NCBI RefSeq assembly: GCF_026151205.1
Contig: NC_087083.1
Coordinates: 14,258,944 to 14,322,943 of the forward strand
DNA from: Bolinopsis microptera
Lineage: Eukaryota > Ctenophora > Tentaculata > Lobata > Bolinopsidae
Direction of reading: 5' to 3'
Length of the DNA stretch: 64,000 nt
Below, one piece after another: positions 1 through 9,203 of the stretch. The translations under genes were made by a program, and so were the position numbers. The notes beneath the pieces are model-generated. The model was not told where the DNA came from. It saw only the letters and a program-made list of their open reading frames with translations, and searched no databases. Each line of letters opens with the position of its first letter. Position 1 is the first letter of the stretch.

Positions 1-1880
1 TTACTGAAACCCTTGATGGTTAGGATAATCGTCTCATCCTCTAGGCTAACTTTGTCACATAACGATATCTTAATCAGGTGATAAGATATCGCTTAAATAC
101 GGCCGGCACGGAAATGGTTACATTGTCACACTATAAACATGTGACGGAGTAAATATGGACCCCTTGCTGCCGTTTTTGACCAAATTTTTGAGTGTCCAGT
201 TGATTGGATGGGTACATATGACCATTACCTACATATTTGACGACTTTTTTCGTTAGATGGTGCATTCAGGTTTACTCTGTCACACATTAAAGAAAATATG
301 TGATGAATGTTTAGGGCACCCTGATAAGCAATGCTGAGTAGTGTAAGTTTATTTGATGGCCTGGAAGTGCTGGGAATTGTTATTATATCATATAGTCGTA
401 AGGAATTAAAACATAGAAGGCACAACCAAGCTTACTTTGTCACATAATCTTGATAATATCTGAACATGTGTGAAATTGAACAAATAATGATATACCAGCT
501 TAAACCCCTTATATTATACGTACTATGGATCAAACAACACTGCTAGTACCATGCACCAGTCACATAAATCATTATCAGGTGGTAATATGATAACAGTGTC
601 ACGATTAAACTACCGCTACATGGTCAGAAATAGGGTAATTTCGTCACAAAAAATTATTATAACTCTGTTAGCTCCTTGCTGACAAAATAACTAGTTTATC
701 GACATTTTTTTGATGATAAAGTTACATAGTATTCTAATAGAAGTATAGTTCTTCAAAATAGGGGCAAGACATGTTTACTTTGTCACATCAGTTATTATAA
801 GAGTTAGGTAATCGTCATCAGATTAAAAGATATTTTTCGTAGTTTGGATCGATTAATACTTTAATATACCTGTAATAAATCCTATGCCAATTTTAACACA
901 CTATCTTGATACTGTTGGGGCAGGGAAGTTAATTTTGTCACATTTTCAATGTCTTTGACAAATTAATCTAAATTTTAAAAATTGAGTTCTTATGTTCTGG
1001 ACAATATTCTTCCAATCGTTTCTGAAAGAATGTTGAATTCTAATAGAGTTATAGATCTTCAAAATAGGGGCAAGACATGTTTACTTTGTCACATCAGTTA
1101 TTATAAGAGTTAGGTAATCGTCATCACATTAACATATATTTTTGTAGTTTGGATTGATTTATATAGGTAATAAAGCAGCCTATGCTAATTTTTACACACT
1201 ATCTTGAAATTGTTGGGGCATGAAAAGTTAATTTTGTCACATTTTTAGTGACTTTGACAAATTTAACCTAAAATTGTTAAACTTAAGCTCTGATGTTCTG
1301 GACAATATTCTAATAGAGGTATAGAATATAGATCTTCAAAATAGGGGCAAGACATGTTTACTTTGTCACATCAGTTATTATAAGAGTTATTATAAGAGAC
1401 TATTTCATTCTATAATCATTGTTTTTAATCTATTTACGATTTCGTATAATTTTTTGTGACAATGTAAACATCAACTGATCTTAACTTGCATCAACTACAT
1501 TGTCATCATATAAAATTTTCCCGCCTTTCAAACCAAAATCAGATATAAATTATTCGCCCAAAATTTTAAATTTCATATATTGTGACAGAATTAACCTCAT
1601 TTCCCAATAACCAAGTGCCTGTATTAGCTAACTATTCAAAACAACATATTTTAGGGCTATGCTTGGTAGAGCAGCCATAAAATAATGAGTTGAAAGGGTT
1701 TTTAGGACACCTCACAGTAGAATAGAGGTATGGTATCATGAGTGTGACAAAGTTACCTAAATATTGCCTTGTAACCGTTCGATCCGTGCCCATTAACCAA
1801 TGTTGTATCATAATTGTTAGATTGGCCTAATTTACTATATTTCAGACCAAGGAATGATAATTAGACAACTGCAGTTAACT
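1..1880. repeat. AT-rich region with many TGTCACA motifs
   Basis: No exon is recognised here; it is probably intron or flank of the minus-strand receptor gene. The heptamer TGTCACA, usually within a context like TTTACTTTGTCACA, recurs about every 50-150 bases from about 50 to 1370. After about 1450 the same motif appears mostly in the opposite orientation (TGTGACA at about 1455, 1580, 1742). A longer block of about 60-70 bases containing AGGGGCAAGACATG is repeated three times, at about 750, 1047 and 1331. The dense, polarity-switching motif resembles subterminal repeats of a DNA transposon, but no termini or target duplication were found. Confidence 0.45.
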
Positions 1881-1883
1881 AAG

Positions 1884-2078
1884 TCACACAAAATGTGATA
1901 TTTGAAACATTATAGTGCCTAACAACAATAGATTTCCTTTCTGAGCGGTGCATATGGGAGTATGGGTTACGTGGCTAATGTTCAGAACTTCTGAACGTGC
2001 TAGGTTAATAGATGTCAAAATTAAGCCACTATCGTCAAAAACGCTATAATTTTTGTTTACCAATATCCTCAAACTCAA
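1884..2078 (-). CDS. Possible degenerate GPS-like exon of the receptor gene
   Basis: An open stretch on the minus strand reads ...YSVFDDSGLILTS followed by SEVLNISHVTHTPICT. The layout resembles the end of a GPS motif of adhesion GPCRs (W...GC, then a C-x-C-x-H-L-T cleavage site): it keeps H-V-T at the expected cleavage tripeptide but lacks the usual Trp and Cys residues. It lies downstream (in gene direction) of the GAIN-like exons, where a GPS is expected. No acceptor whose phase matches the previous exon was found, so this could be a chance frame or a decayed exon. Confidence 0.3.
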   Translation of the reverse strand: MSLRILVNKNYSVFDDSGLILTSINLARSEVLNISHVTHTPICTAQKGNLLLLGTIMFQISHFV

Positions 2079-2424
2079 ATGAACGTGTCCTTATAGCAAA
2101 TAAAAGATAACGCACCAGTATGAGAAGTGTTGTAGAAACTACATGTCAGCTTCTGTCTAACAATGGTCTTCCGTTTAGAAAAGCTGAGCACCTTTTTCTC
2201 GGCTTTATCCTTTATTTATATTGATCAGTCATTCAATATTATATTGATCAGTCATTCCATTTTGTAATAATTCGATAGGATTCACGATTTTTCAATTGTT
2301 TTGAAGGTGCGAATATAATGAAAACTGCATTGATTTCTAAACAACCTATTTATACGACGACAAATCACAAATATTAACTTTTTGGCTAGTCAGAAGTCGA
2401 ATTTTTCAAAAATCTAACCGTTAC

Positions 2425-2532
2425 TTTAAATGTCATGGTGACATTTTGGTGTGCTTCCAGCGGTAGTATTTCTGAGGAGGTCTTGCTTATTATGTTGATG
2501 TCTGCGATAACACTCGCCACCAACGAAAGTCC
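2425..2532 (-). CDS. Receptor gene: GAIN-like exon (subdomain B strand region)
   Basis: A 108-bp exon (36 codons, phase 0-0) lies between an acceptor reading aattaaag and a donor reading gtaacg on the minus strand. It codes for GLSLVASVIADINIISK...HQNVTMTFK. Alternating hydrophobic strands ending in an NVTxTF-type strand are typical of the last part of GAIN domains in adhesion GPCRs and polycystin-1-like proteins. The phase matches the donor of the preceding exon (2815-2997). The polypyrimidine tract is weak, so the 5' boundary is moderately certain. Confidence 0.5.
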
Positions 2533-2635
2533 CTTTAATTTTTAGTGTTATTTGAAGGTGATAATGAGAATCCAGTTAATTCAGTATAAGCTTCTTTCAA
2601 ATTAAAGAAGAATAAAATATCTTTACTCATCACAC

Positions 2636-2803
2636 ACAGGCACGTAGCCCCCCCCCCCCCTCCCCGTGCCTGATCACACACAGGCACGTAGCCCCCCCCC
2701 CCCCCCTCCCCGTGCCTGATCACACACAGGCACGTAGCCACCCCCCCCCCCTCCCCGTGCCTGATCACACACAGGCACGTAGCCCCCCCCCCCCCCCTGC
2801 CTC
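2636..2803. repeat. Short C-rich/G-rich minisatellite beside a splice donor
   Basis: About four copies of a unit of roughly 43 bases contain a run of 11-14 C on the plus strand, flanked by CACACAGGCACGTAG and CCCCGTGCCTGATCA. It begins about 12 bases inside the intron following exon 2815-2997 of the minus-strand receptor. On that strand the donor-proximal intron (gtgagtgtgatgaggcag) resembles the unit, suggesting the array was seeded there. The G runs on the transcribed RNA strand could form quadruplexes. Confidence 0.8.
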
Positions 2804-2814
2804 ATCACACTCAC

Positions 2815-2997
2815 ATCTGGTGTAGTTTCATCGCCTTCTTTCTTATCCACCCCAACTTGAACTATCGAATGGGCAACTTCTTTTAACAACATGTTCTCAT
2901 CTGTGGACTTTGGAGTGGTAGTTTTGGATGGGAACGACTTATCGTTCTCATAGTAAACCACGGTCAGCACCTCGTCTTTTGTCGTTGTCAGCTCGCC
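2815..2997 (-). CDS. Receptor gene: GAIN-like exon
   Basis: A 183-bp exon (61 codons, phase 0-0) starts after an acceptor reading tttttatcag and ends at donor gtgagtg on the minus strand. The product starts GELTTTKDEVLTVVYYENDK, goes on with a Thr/Lys/Pro-rich loop, then reads EVAHSIVQVGVDKKEGDE. This looks like GAIN subdomain B with the 'y.n..lFp' type strand. The incoming phase matches exon 3950-4077 and the outgoing phase matches exon 2425-2532. Assignment to GAIN is by pattern, without a profile search. Confidence 0.6.
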
Positions 2998-3058
2998 CTG
3001 ATAAAAACATTGTTTTTTCACCTATTAAAATTGTAAATAAACCCCCAGCCTAACCCTG

Positions 3059-3396
3059 CAGTTCCACGGCTCAGTTTTGCAACCAGATTTGCTCACATTT
3101 TTTCTCACATTTTTTCTCACATTTTTGCGACCGGAAATGAAATTCAAAAATATTTCTCCGCACGGAGAAATATTTTTGATATGACCCAAAACTCCGTGAA
3201 AGCAGTTTTAACCTGAGCGCTCGCGTGGGAAATTTCATTATAATGCGCCCACGTGCGCGCGCAAATCTGCGTGCAAATACCAACCGCATGGGAACGTACA
3301 TTGTAAACAAAACTGCCTTCGCGGATTTTTGCCTTTCAGAACTCTTTTCGCGGAGTTTTGTGTCAAATCTGGTCGCAAAACTGAGCCGTGGAACTG
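3059..3396. mobile_element. Short TIR element (MITE-like)
   Basis: A 338-bp segment has near-perfect terminal inverted repeats of about 33 bases. The left end reads CAGTTCCACGGCTCAG, and the right end is its reverse complement ending in CCGTGGAACTG. The inside is GC-rich compared with its surroundings and has no coding capacity. I could not identify a clear target-site duplication, so the superfamily is unknown (the CAG..CTG ends are hAT-like at most). It lies in an intron of the minus-strand receptor gene. Confidence 0.65.
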
Positions 3397-3417
3397 GGCT
3401 GTTAGACTTAGTAGATA

Positions 3418-3922
3418 AACACATAAATGCCAAATTTGGTCATGTTACCATAGTACCATAACCATATTTGGTCATGTTACCATAGTACCATATTTGGTCA
3501 TGTTACCATAGTAGTTACATTACCATATTTGGTCATGTTACCATAGTAACATTACCATATTTGGTCATGTTACCATAATAACATTACCATATTTGGTCAT
3601 GTTACCATATTAACATTACCATATTTGGTCATGTTACTATAATAACATTACCATATTTGGTCATGTTACCATAGTACCATATTTGGTCATGTTACTATAG
3701 TACCATATTTGGTCATGTTACCATAGTAACATTACCATATTTGGTCATGTTATCATAATAACATTACCATATTTGGTCATGTTACCATATTAACATTACC
3801 ATATTTGGTCATGTTACTATAATAACATTACCATATTTGGTCATGTTACCATAGTACCATATTTGGTCATGTTACTATAGTACCATATTTGGTCATGTTA
3901 CCATAGTAACATTACCATATTT
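3418..3922. repeat. Minisatellite, ACCATATTTGGTCATGTT family
   Basis: About 18 copies of an imperfect unit of about 24-33 bases, built on ACCATATTTGGTCATGTTAC, with length variants lacking an internal AACATT segment. It ends about 28 bases from the donor of receptor exon 3950-4077 but does not cross it. A small open frame beginning at 3225 overlaps its left edge and is not considered a gene. Confidence 0.9.
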
Positions 3923-3949
3923 GCACATGCATACAAGAGAAAAGCTTAC

Positions 3950-4077
3950 TGTGAAGAAAGTATTTGCATCATCTTTTTGGTTTGTGCTCCCCTTAACTAC
4001 ATTCAAATCTCCTGCCAGAGTCAGCATTTGTTTCATCCTCGATGTGTCTGTGGTTTCCACAGCTGCTATACCAAGCG
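3950..4077 (-). CDS. Receptor gene: GAIN-like helical exon
   Basis: A 128-bp exon (enters in phase 1, leaves in phase 0) lies between acceptor tttctacttttag and donor gtaagctt on the minus strand. The product reads ALGIAAVETTDTSRMKQML, then an amphipathic helix ending in NQKDDANTFFT. This resembles the helical subdomain A of GAIN domains. It joins in phase with exon 6386-6716 (which ends in phase 1) and exon 2815-2997 (which starts in phase 0). Confidence 0.6.
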
Positions 4078-4179
4078 CTAAAAGTAGAAACAGTTACTGG
4101 GTAGTATATGGAATTGATAATGTTTGATCTAAGTCTAGTTTGGTTCTATTCCATCATTTTGGTGCAAAATAACGTATTG

Positions 4180-4537
4180 CTTTTTTTTATCTCACACTTA
4201 TTTTACTTCGGAGTATTCCAACAGCCACATTGTTACACAAGTGTAACTAGCCAATTACAGGAAGCCGAAGGATTTAATTAGGCCAGTGACGGTTAAGGTA
4301 GTGTGTACCATACTTTCTTCGCCCGAGACTTCGCTGCAATGGACAGCTTCTCATTTAACCCTCACACACGATTTCTCGAATATTCGGCTGAGTAGACCGG
4401 GGGGCTGCATAGACCACTCAGGATCTTTAGCTGAATGTCGACGACACTCACCCCACGACTAGGCAGGCAGTGGGTTTCGAACTCGCAATCTTACGATTAC
4501 AAATCCGATGATTAACCAACTACGCTACCTGGCCGCT
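4180..4537 (-). mobile_element. tRNA-derived SINE
   Basis: On the minus strand the segment begins with a tRNA-like head (4462-4536). This has a recognisable A box (TAGCGTAGTTGG) and B box (GAGTTCGAAACC) and a TGT anticodon-loop remnant, followed by an unrelated body of about 280 bases and a short A-rich tail (AAAAAAAA, plus-strand T run at about 4181-4188). The acceptor stem pairs only partly, so it is not a working tRNA. It sits in an intron of the receptor gene. Confidence 0.65.
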
Positions 4538-4984
4538 TGATAAAAAATAATTTTTCCTCAAACATAGTTTGAGAGTTGTTTGGGATGTCTTATCTGTAAG
4601 GAAGGTATAGACTTAGTATATTAAAATAGTATAAGGACGGTAGCTTGGCTTGGTAGCTATGTTCAGTTATGTCTTGAACAAAATTCGATTTTCAAATTCG
4701 ATACATTTTTTGTATCACCGAATTGGTTTCGAACCATATGAGTAAGTCATACAGTGCAAATTAACTCGTCAGAAAATAACTATTATACCTACTCTAGTGC
4801 TTTAAGCCTCCTTTTATACTAAAATGTTACTGGAAAAAGATATGCATAAGTATATTTATCTCCGGGAATCAGACCCCCGAAAAGTCGTGAACACTGAGCA
4901 CTGATAATTTCCAGCGAAGGAACTGCCAGATTATTATCAACACAAAATGACAGTCGACTTGATGAGCAGTGGGGAAGCTAATAA

Positions 4985-6240
4985 CAGTTGCGCACTATAC
5001 ATTACACACTATAGTGTATGATGCGCACTATACATTACACACTATAGTGTATGATGCGCACTATACATTACACACTATAGTGTATTATGCGCACTATACA
5101 TCACACACTATAGTGTATGTTGCGCACTATACATTACACACTATAGTGTATGATGCGTACTATACATTACACACTATAGTGTATGATGCGCACTATACAT
5201 TACGCACTATAGTGTATGTTGCGCACTATACATTACACACTATAGTGTATGATGCGCACTATACATTACACACTATAGTGTATGATGCGCACTATACATT
5301 ACATACTATAGTGTATGATGCGCACTATACATTATACACTATAGTGTATGATGCGCACTATACATTACACATTATAGTGTATGATGCGCACTATACATTA
5401 CACACTATAGTGTATGATGCGCACTATACATTACACACTATAGTGTATGATGCGCACTATACATTACACACTATAGTGTATGATGCGCACTATACATTAC
5501 ACACTATAGTGTATGATGCGCACTATACATTACACACTATAGTGTATGATGCGCACTATACATTACACACTATAGTGTATGATGCGCACTATACATTACA
5601 CACTATAGTGTATGATGCGCACTATACATTACACACTATAGTGTATGATGCGCACTATACATTACACACTATAGTGTATGATGCGAACTATACATCACAC
5701 ACTATAGTGTATGTTGCGCACTATACATTACACACTATAGTGTATGATGCGTACTATACATTACACACTATAGTGTATGATGCGCACTTTACATTACACA
5801 CTATATTGTATGATGCGCACTATACATTAAACACTAGAGTTTATTATGCGCACTATACATTACACACTATAGTGTATGATGCGCACTATACATTACACAA
5901 TATAGTGTATGATGCGCACTATACATTACACACTATATTGTATGTTGCGCACTATACATTACACACTAGATATTGTATGATGCGCACTATACATTACACA
6001 CTATAGTGTATGATGCGCACTATACATTACACACTATAGTGTATGATGTGCACTATACATTACACACTATAGTGTATGATGTGCACTATACATTACACAC
6101 TATAGTGTATGATGCGTACTATACATTACAGACTATGGTGTATGATGCGCACTATAAATTACACACTATATTGTATGATGCGCACTATACATTACACACT
6201 ATAGTGTATGATGCGCACTATACATTGCACACTATATTTA
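4985..6240. repeat. 33-bp palindromic minisatellite, about 38 copies
   Basis: The tandem unit of 33 bp contains the perfect palindrome ACACTATAGTGT plus ATGCGCACTATACAT. Because 33 is divisible by three, a spurious 345-codon open frame runs through it. It lies within the receptor intron between exons 6386-6716 and 3950-4077 and does not touch either splice site. The 3' copies (after about 5780) are more divergent. Each unit can form a short hairpin. Confidence 0.95.
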
Positions 6241-6385
6241 TGATGCGCATTCTTTCAATCAGAACCGGAGAAAGTTATAACAAATAATACCTTTGCTTAG
6301 TTTCGTGCAGTGCTATTATCGCGCTTATCACTCAACAGCCAAGGTATTGTTTTTATTATAAACTTTTTACTTTAAAACTCTTTAC

Positions 6386-6716
6386 CTATCGAATCTTCTG
6401 TTTTGAGCACATCATTATCATTCTGAAGGGCAACTGCACGAATAATTGCAACTGCAGATTCTCTCAGTTCATCACTGGCTTGCTGGTCTTGCAGTTCTGT
6501 CACATCAGTGTTAGTCTGAATGTTATCTATCGTAGATATGAGATTGTCAACAGTATTGTTTGATAGCTCAGAGTCAGGTAGATTTATCAATGTGTCTATA
6601 CTTAGGGACACTTTTTGTACATCAGAAGAGCTCAGCTTACTCCCTTCAACGGCCGTCATGTCCTTTATCTCATCAGACATTTCTTCTTGGGTTTCGGAAG
6701 ACCCAGTCTCAATTTC
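6386..6716 (-). CDS. Receptor gene: GAIN-like helical exon (subdomain A)
   Basis: A 331-bp exon enters in phase 0 and leaves in phase 1 at donor gtaaagag. The product reads EIETGSSETQEEMSDEIKDM, then SSSDVQKVSLSIDTLINLPD, LISTIDNIQTN and ASDELRESAVAIIRAVA. It is predominantly amphipathic helix, as in GAIN subdomain A of adhesion GPCRs and polycystin-like receptors. Its phase fits the upstream exon 8346-8453 across the 42-bp minisatellite intron. Confidence 0.65.
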
Positions 6717-6782
6717 CTTGGACGATACAATTTTCAGGACAATTAGTTTTGTTTAAACTTATCGACATTTAGATATAAATCA

Positions 6783-8359
6783 AAGATCAACCAGGTTTTC
6801 CTGTTGCAGGCACAATTAATATTATACCTGCAACAGGTCACTGAACATTGCAGACAATTAATATTATACCTGCAACAGGTCACTGAATATTGCAGACAAT
6901 TAATATTGTACCTGCAACAGGTCACTGAACATTGCATACAATTAATATAATACCTGCAACAGGTCACTGAACATTGCAGACAATTAATATTATTCCTGCA
7001 ACAGGTCACTGAACATTGCAGACAATTAATATTATTCCTGCAACAGGTCACTGAACATTGCAGACAATTAATATTGTACCTGCAACAGGTCACTGAACAT
7101 TGCAGACAATTAATATTATTCCTGCAACAGGTCACTGAACATTGCAGACAATTAATATTATTCCTGCAACAGGTATAGGCCACTGAACAATGCAGACAAT
7201 TAATATTATACCTGCAACAGGTCACTGAACATTGCAGACAATTAATATTATTCCTGCAACAGGTCACTGAACATTGCAGACAATTAATATTATTCCTGCA
7301 ACAGGTCACTGAACATTGCAGACAATTAATATTATACCTGCAACAGGTCACTGAACATTGCAGACAATTAATATTATTCCTGCAACAGGTCACTGAACAT
7401 TGCAGACAATTAATATTATACCTGCAACAGGTCACTGAACATTGCAGACAATTAATATTATTCCTGCAACAGGTCACTGAACATTGCAGACAATTAATAT
7501 AATACCTGCAACAGGTCACTGAACATTGCAGACAATTAATATTATACCTGCAACAGGTCACTGAACATTGCAGACAATTAATATTATACCTGCAACAGGT
7601 CACTGAACATTGCAGACAATTAATATTATACCTGCAACAGGTCACTGAACAATGCAGACAATTAATATTATTCCTGCAACAGGTCACTGAACATTGCAGA
7701 CAATTAATATTATACCTGCAACAGGTCACTGAACATTGCAGACAATTAACATTATACCTGCAACAGGTCACTGAACATTGCAGACAATTAATATTATACC
7801 TGCAACAGGTCACTGAACATTGCAGACAATTAATATTATACCTGCAACAGGTCACTGAACATTGCAGACAATTAATATTATACCTGCAACAGGTCACTGA
7901 ACAATGCAGACAATTAATATTATTCCTGCAACAGGTCACTGAACATTGCAGACAATTAATATTATTCCTGCAACAGGTCACTGAACATTGCAGACAATTA
8001 ATATTATACCTGCAACAGGTCACTGAACATTGCAGACAATTAACATTATACCTGCAACAGGTCACTGAACATTGCAGACAATTAATATTATACCTGCAAC
8101 AGGTCACTGAACAATGCAGACAATTAATATTATACCTGCAACAGGTCACTGAACATTGCAGACAATTAATATTATACCTGCAACAGGTCACTGAACATTG
8201 CAGACAATTAATATTATACCTGCAACAGGTCACTGAACAATGCAGACAATTAATATTATACCTGCAACAGGTCACTGAACATTGCAGACAATTAATATTA
8301 TACCTGCAACAGGTCACTGAACATTGCAGACAATTAATATTATACCTGCAACAGGTCAC
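6783..8359 (-). repeat. 42-bp minisatellite carrying copies of a receptor splice donor
   Basis: About 37 tandem copies of a 42-bp unit. On the minus (coding) strand the unit starts GTATAATATTAATTG and ends GTGACCTGTTGCAG. The last bases of exon 8346-8453 are exactly GTGACCTGTTGCAG and its intron starts gtataatatt, so every unit repeats exon end plus donor and every junction reads TTGCAG|GTATAA. Variants differ by single bases (tattcc for tatacc on the plus strand). The 538-codon open frame through it arises because 42 is divisible by three and is not a gene. Confidence 0.95.
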
Positions 8360-8453
8360 TGACTATTGTTGAAACAGCAGAAGGGCACTCTGAAAAGTCT
8401 GTCTCACTGAATAATCCACTTGCAGTGCAGAACTTGCGAGCTTTAAACTTACC
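8346..8453 (-). CDS. Receptor gene: stalk (hormone-receptor-like) exon 2
   Basis: A 108-bp exon, 36 codons, phase 0-0, lies between acceptor ttatacccag and donor gtataatatt. It codes GKFKARKFCTASGLFSETDF, then SECPSAVSTIVSDLLQ. The pattern RkfC-x3-G-F...dfS-x-C is that of the second half of the HormR-type stalk domain of adhesion GPCRs. Its last 14 bases are the seed of the 42-bp array. Confidence 0.65.
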
Positions 8454-8561
8454 CTGGGTTATACATTATCACTATAATATACTATGTTCCTGGGCCAAGT
8501 AAGAGGAGCCAGAATATTAATTTATTAAGTTATCTTAATCACACCAACTATTAGTGCTCAC

Positions 8562-8659
8562 ATCATATAAACATGGCAGTTCTGCGTGTATTTCTGGATC
8601 TGTAGCTGTCCAAGTGTACGTTCCATAGACCACACTGGTTTCAATTCTAGTTTCACACT
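8562..8659 (-). CDS. Receptor gene: stalk (hormone-receptor-like) exon 1
   Basis: A 98-bp exon enters in phase 1 and leaves in phase 0, between acceptor gatagtttcag and donor gtgagcac. It codes ECETRIETSVVYGTYTWTAT, then DPEIHAELPCLYD. The G-x-Y-x-W-x-x-T...aelPC pattern matches the first half of the extracellular HormR-like stalk found between the N-terminal modules and GAIN in adhesion GPCRs. Confidence 0.65.
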
Positions 8660-8887
8660 CTGAAACTATCAGTTATCTTGTTAGAGGCATATAAAGTGGG
8701 GGGGGGGACCACATATAATACGTCACCAAGCAATCACCACAATATGACTGTAATCGTTAATCAAACTTTTGTTTAAATCATACTTCACTTTCCAAATTGT
8801 CTCCTACATCAATATTACCGGACAAAAAGTAAGCTACTTTTAGAATACTAGTGTAGGTAGAAATATGTATAACAGCAGATATTTTAC

Positions 8888-9010
8888 CTTTAACAGTAAC
8901 CTTTGCAATAACTTTGCACTGGGTTGCCTTCTCCTGTTCGTACACATTGCCCGGACAGGGTTCACATGACACCATGTTCCTTGATCTGTATGTTCCTCGC
9001 TTGCAGTTAA
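8888..9010 (-). CDS. Receptor gene: divergent last Cys-repeat exon
   Basis: A 123-bp exon, phase 1-1, lies between acceptor ttttcctcag and donor gtaaaatat. It codes NCKRGTYRSRNMVSCEPCPG, then NVYEQEKATQCKVIAKVTVK. It keeps the C-x12-C-x2-C-x12-C spacing of the ephrin-receptor-like repeat but differs in sequence from the homogeneous copies to its right, as expected for the array's outermost copy. Between it and exon 8562-8659 the intron carries an open stretch that fits no consistent splice phase. Confidence 0.7.
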
Positions 9011-9203
9011 CTGAGGAAAATTACATTGTTGAAGCAGTAATAGCCACCAAAGCTAGAGGATTCAATTTTCTGGGTGATGCTTTTCAGTTTCTGTTTTGTT
9101 GAATGATGAGGTTTATAGAAAGTCGTCAATAGAATCGTTCAATAATTTTAAATTACGCTATATAATTTAAAATATGATCTTCCGTATTCACTTAAACACT
9201 TAC

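Noticed and set aside
4462-4536. tRNA gene on the minus strand
   Set aside because: A and B boxes are present, but the acceptor stem pairs poorly and an unrelated body with an A-rich tail follows; better explained as the head of a SINE.
4969-6287. 345- and 104-codon frames with HYTLHTIVYDA repeats
   Set aside because: By-product of the 33-bp minisatellite; residues are dictated by a palindromic DNA unit.
6743-8359. 538-codon Cys-rich frame on the minus strand
   Set aside because: By-product of the 42-bp minisatellite. The Cys-rich look is accidental (TGT/TGC from CCTGTTGCAG), and the array is an intron between two phase-matched receptor exons.
8764-8887. Extra receptor exon coding ILKVAYFLSGNIDVGDN
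   Set aside because: Open on the minus strand, but its possible donor and acceptor phases cannot join the flanking exons, which join each other perfectly in phase without it.
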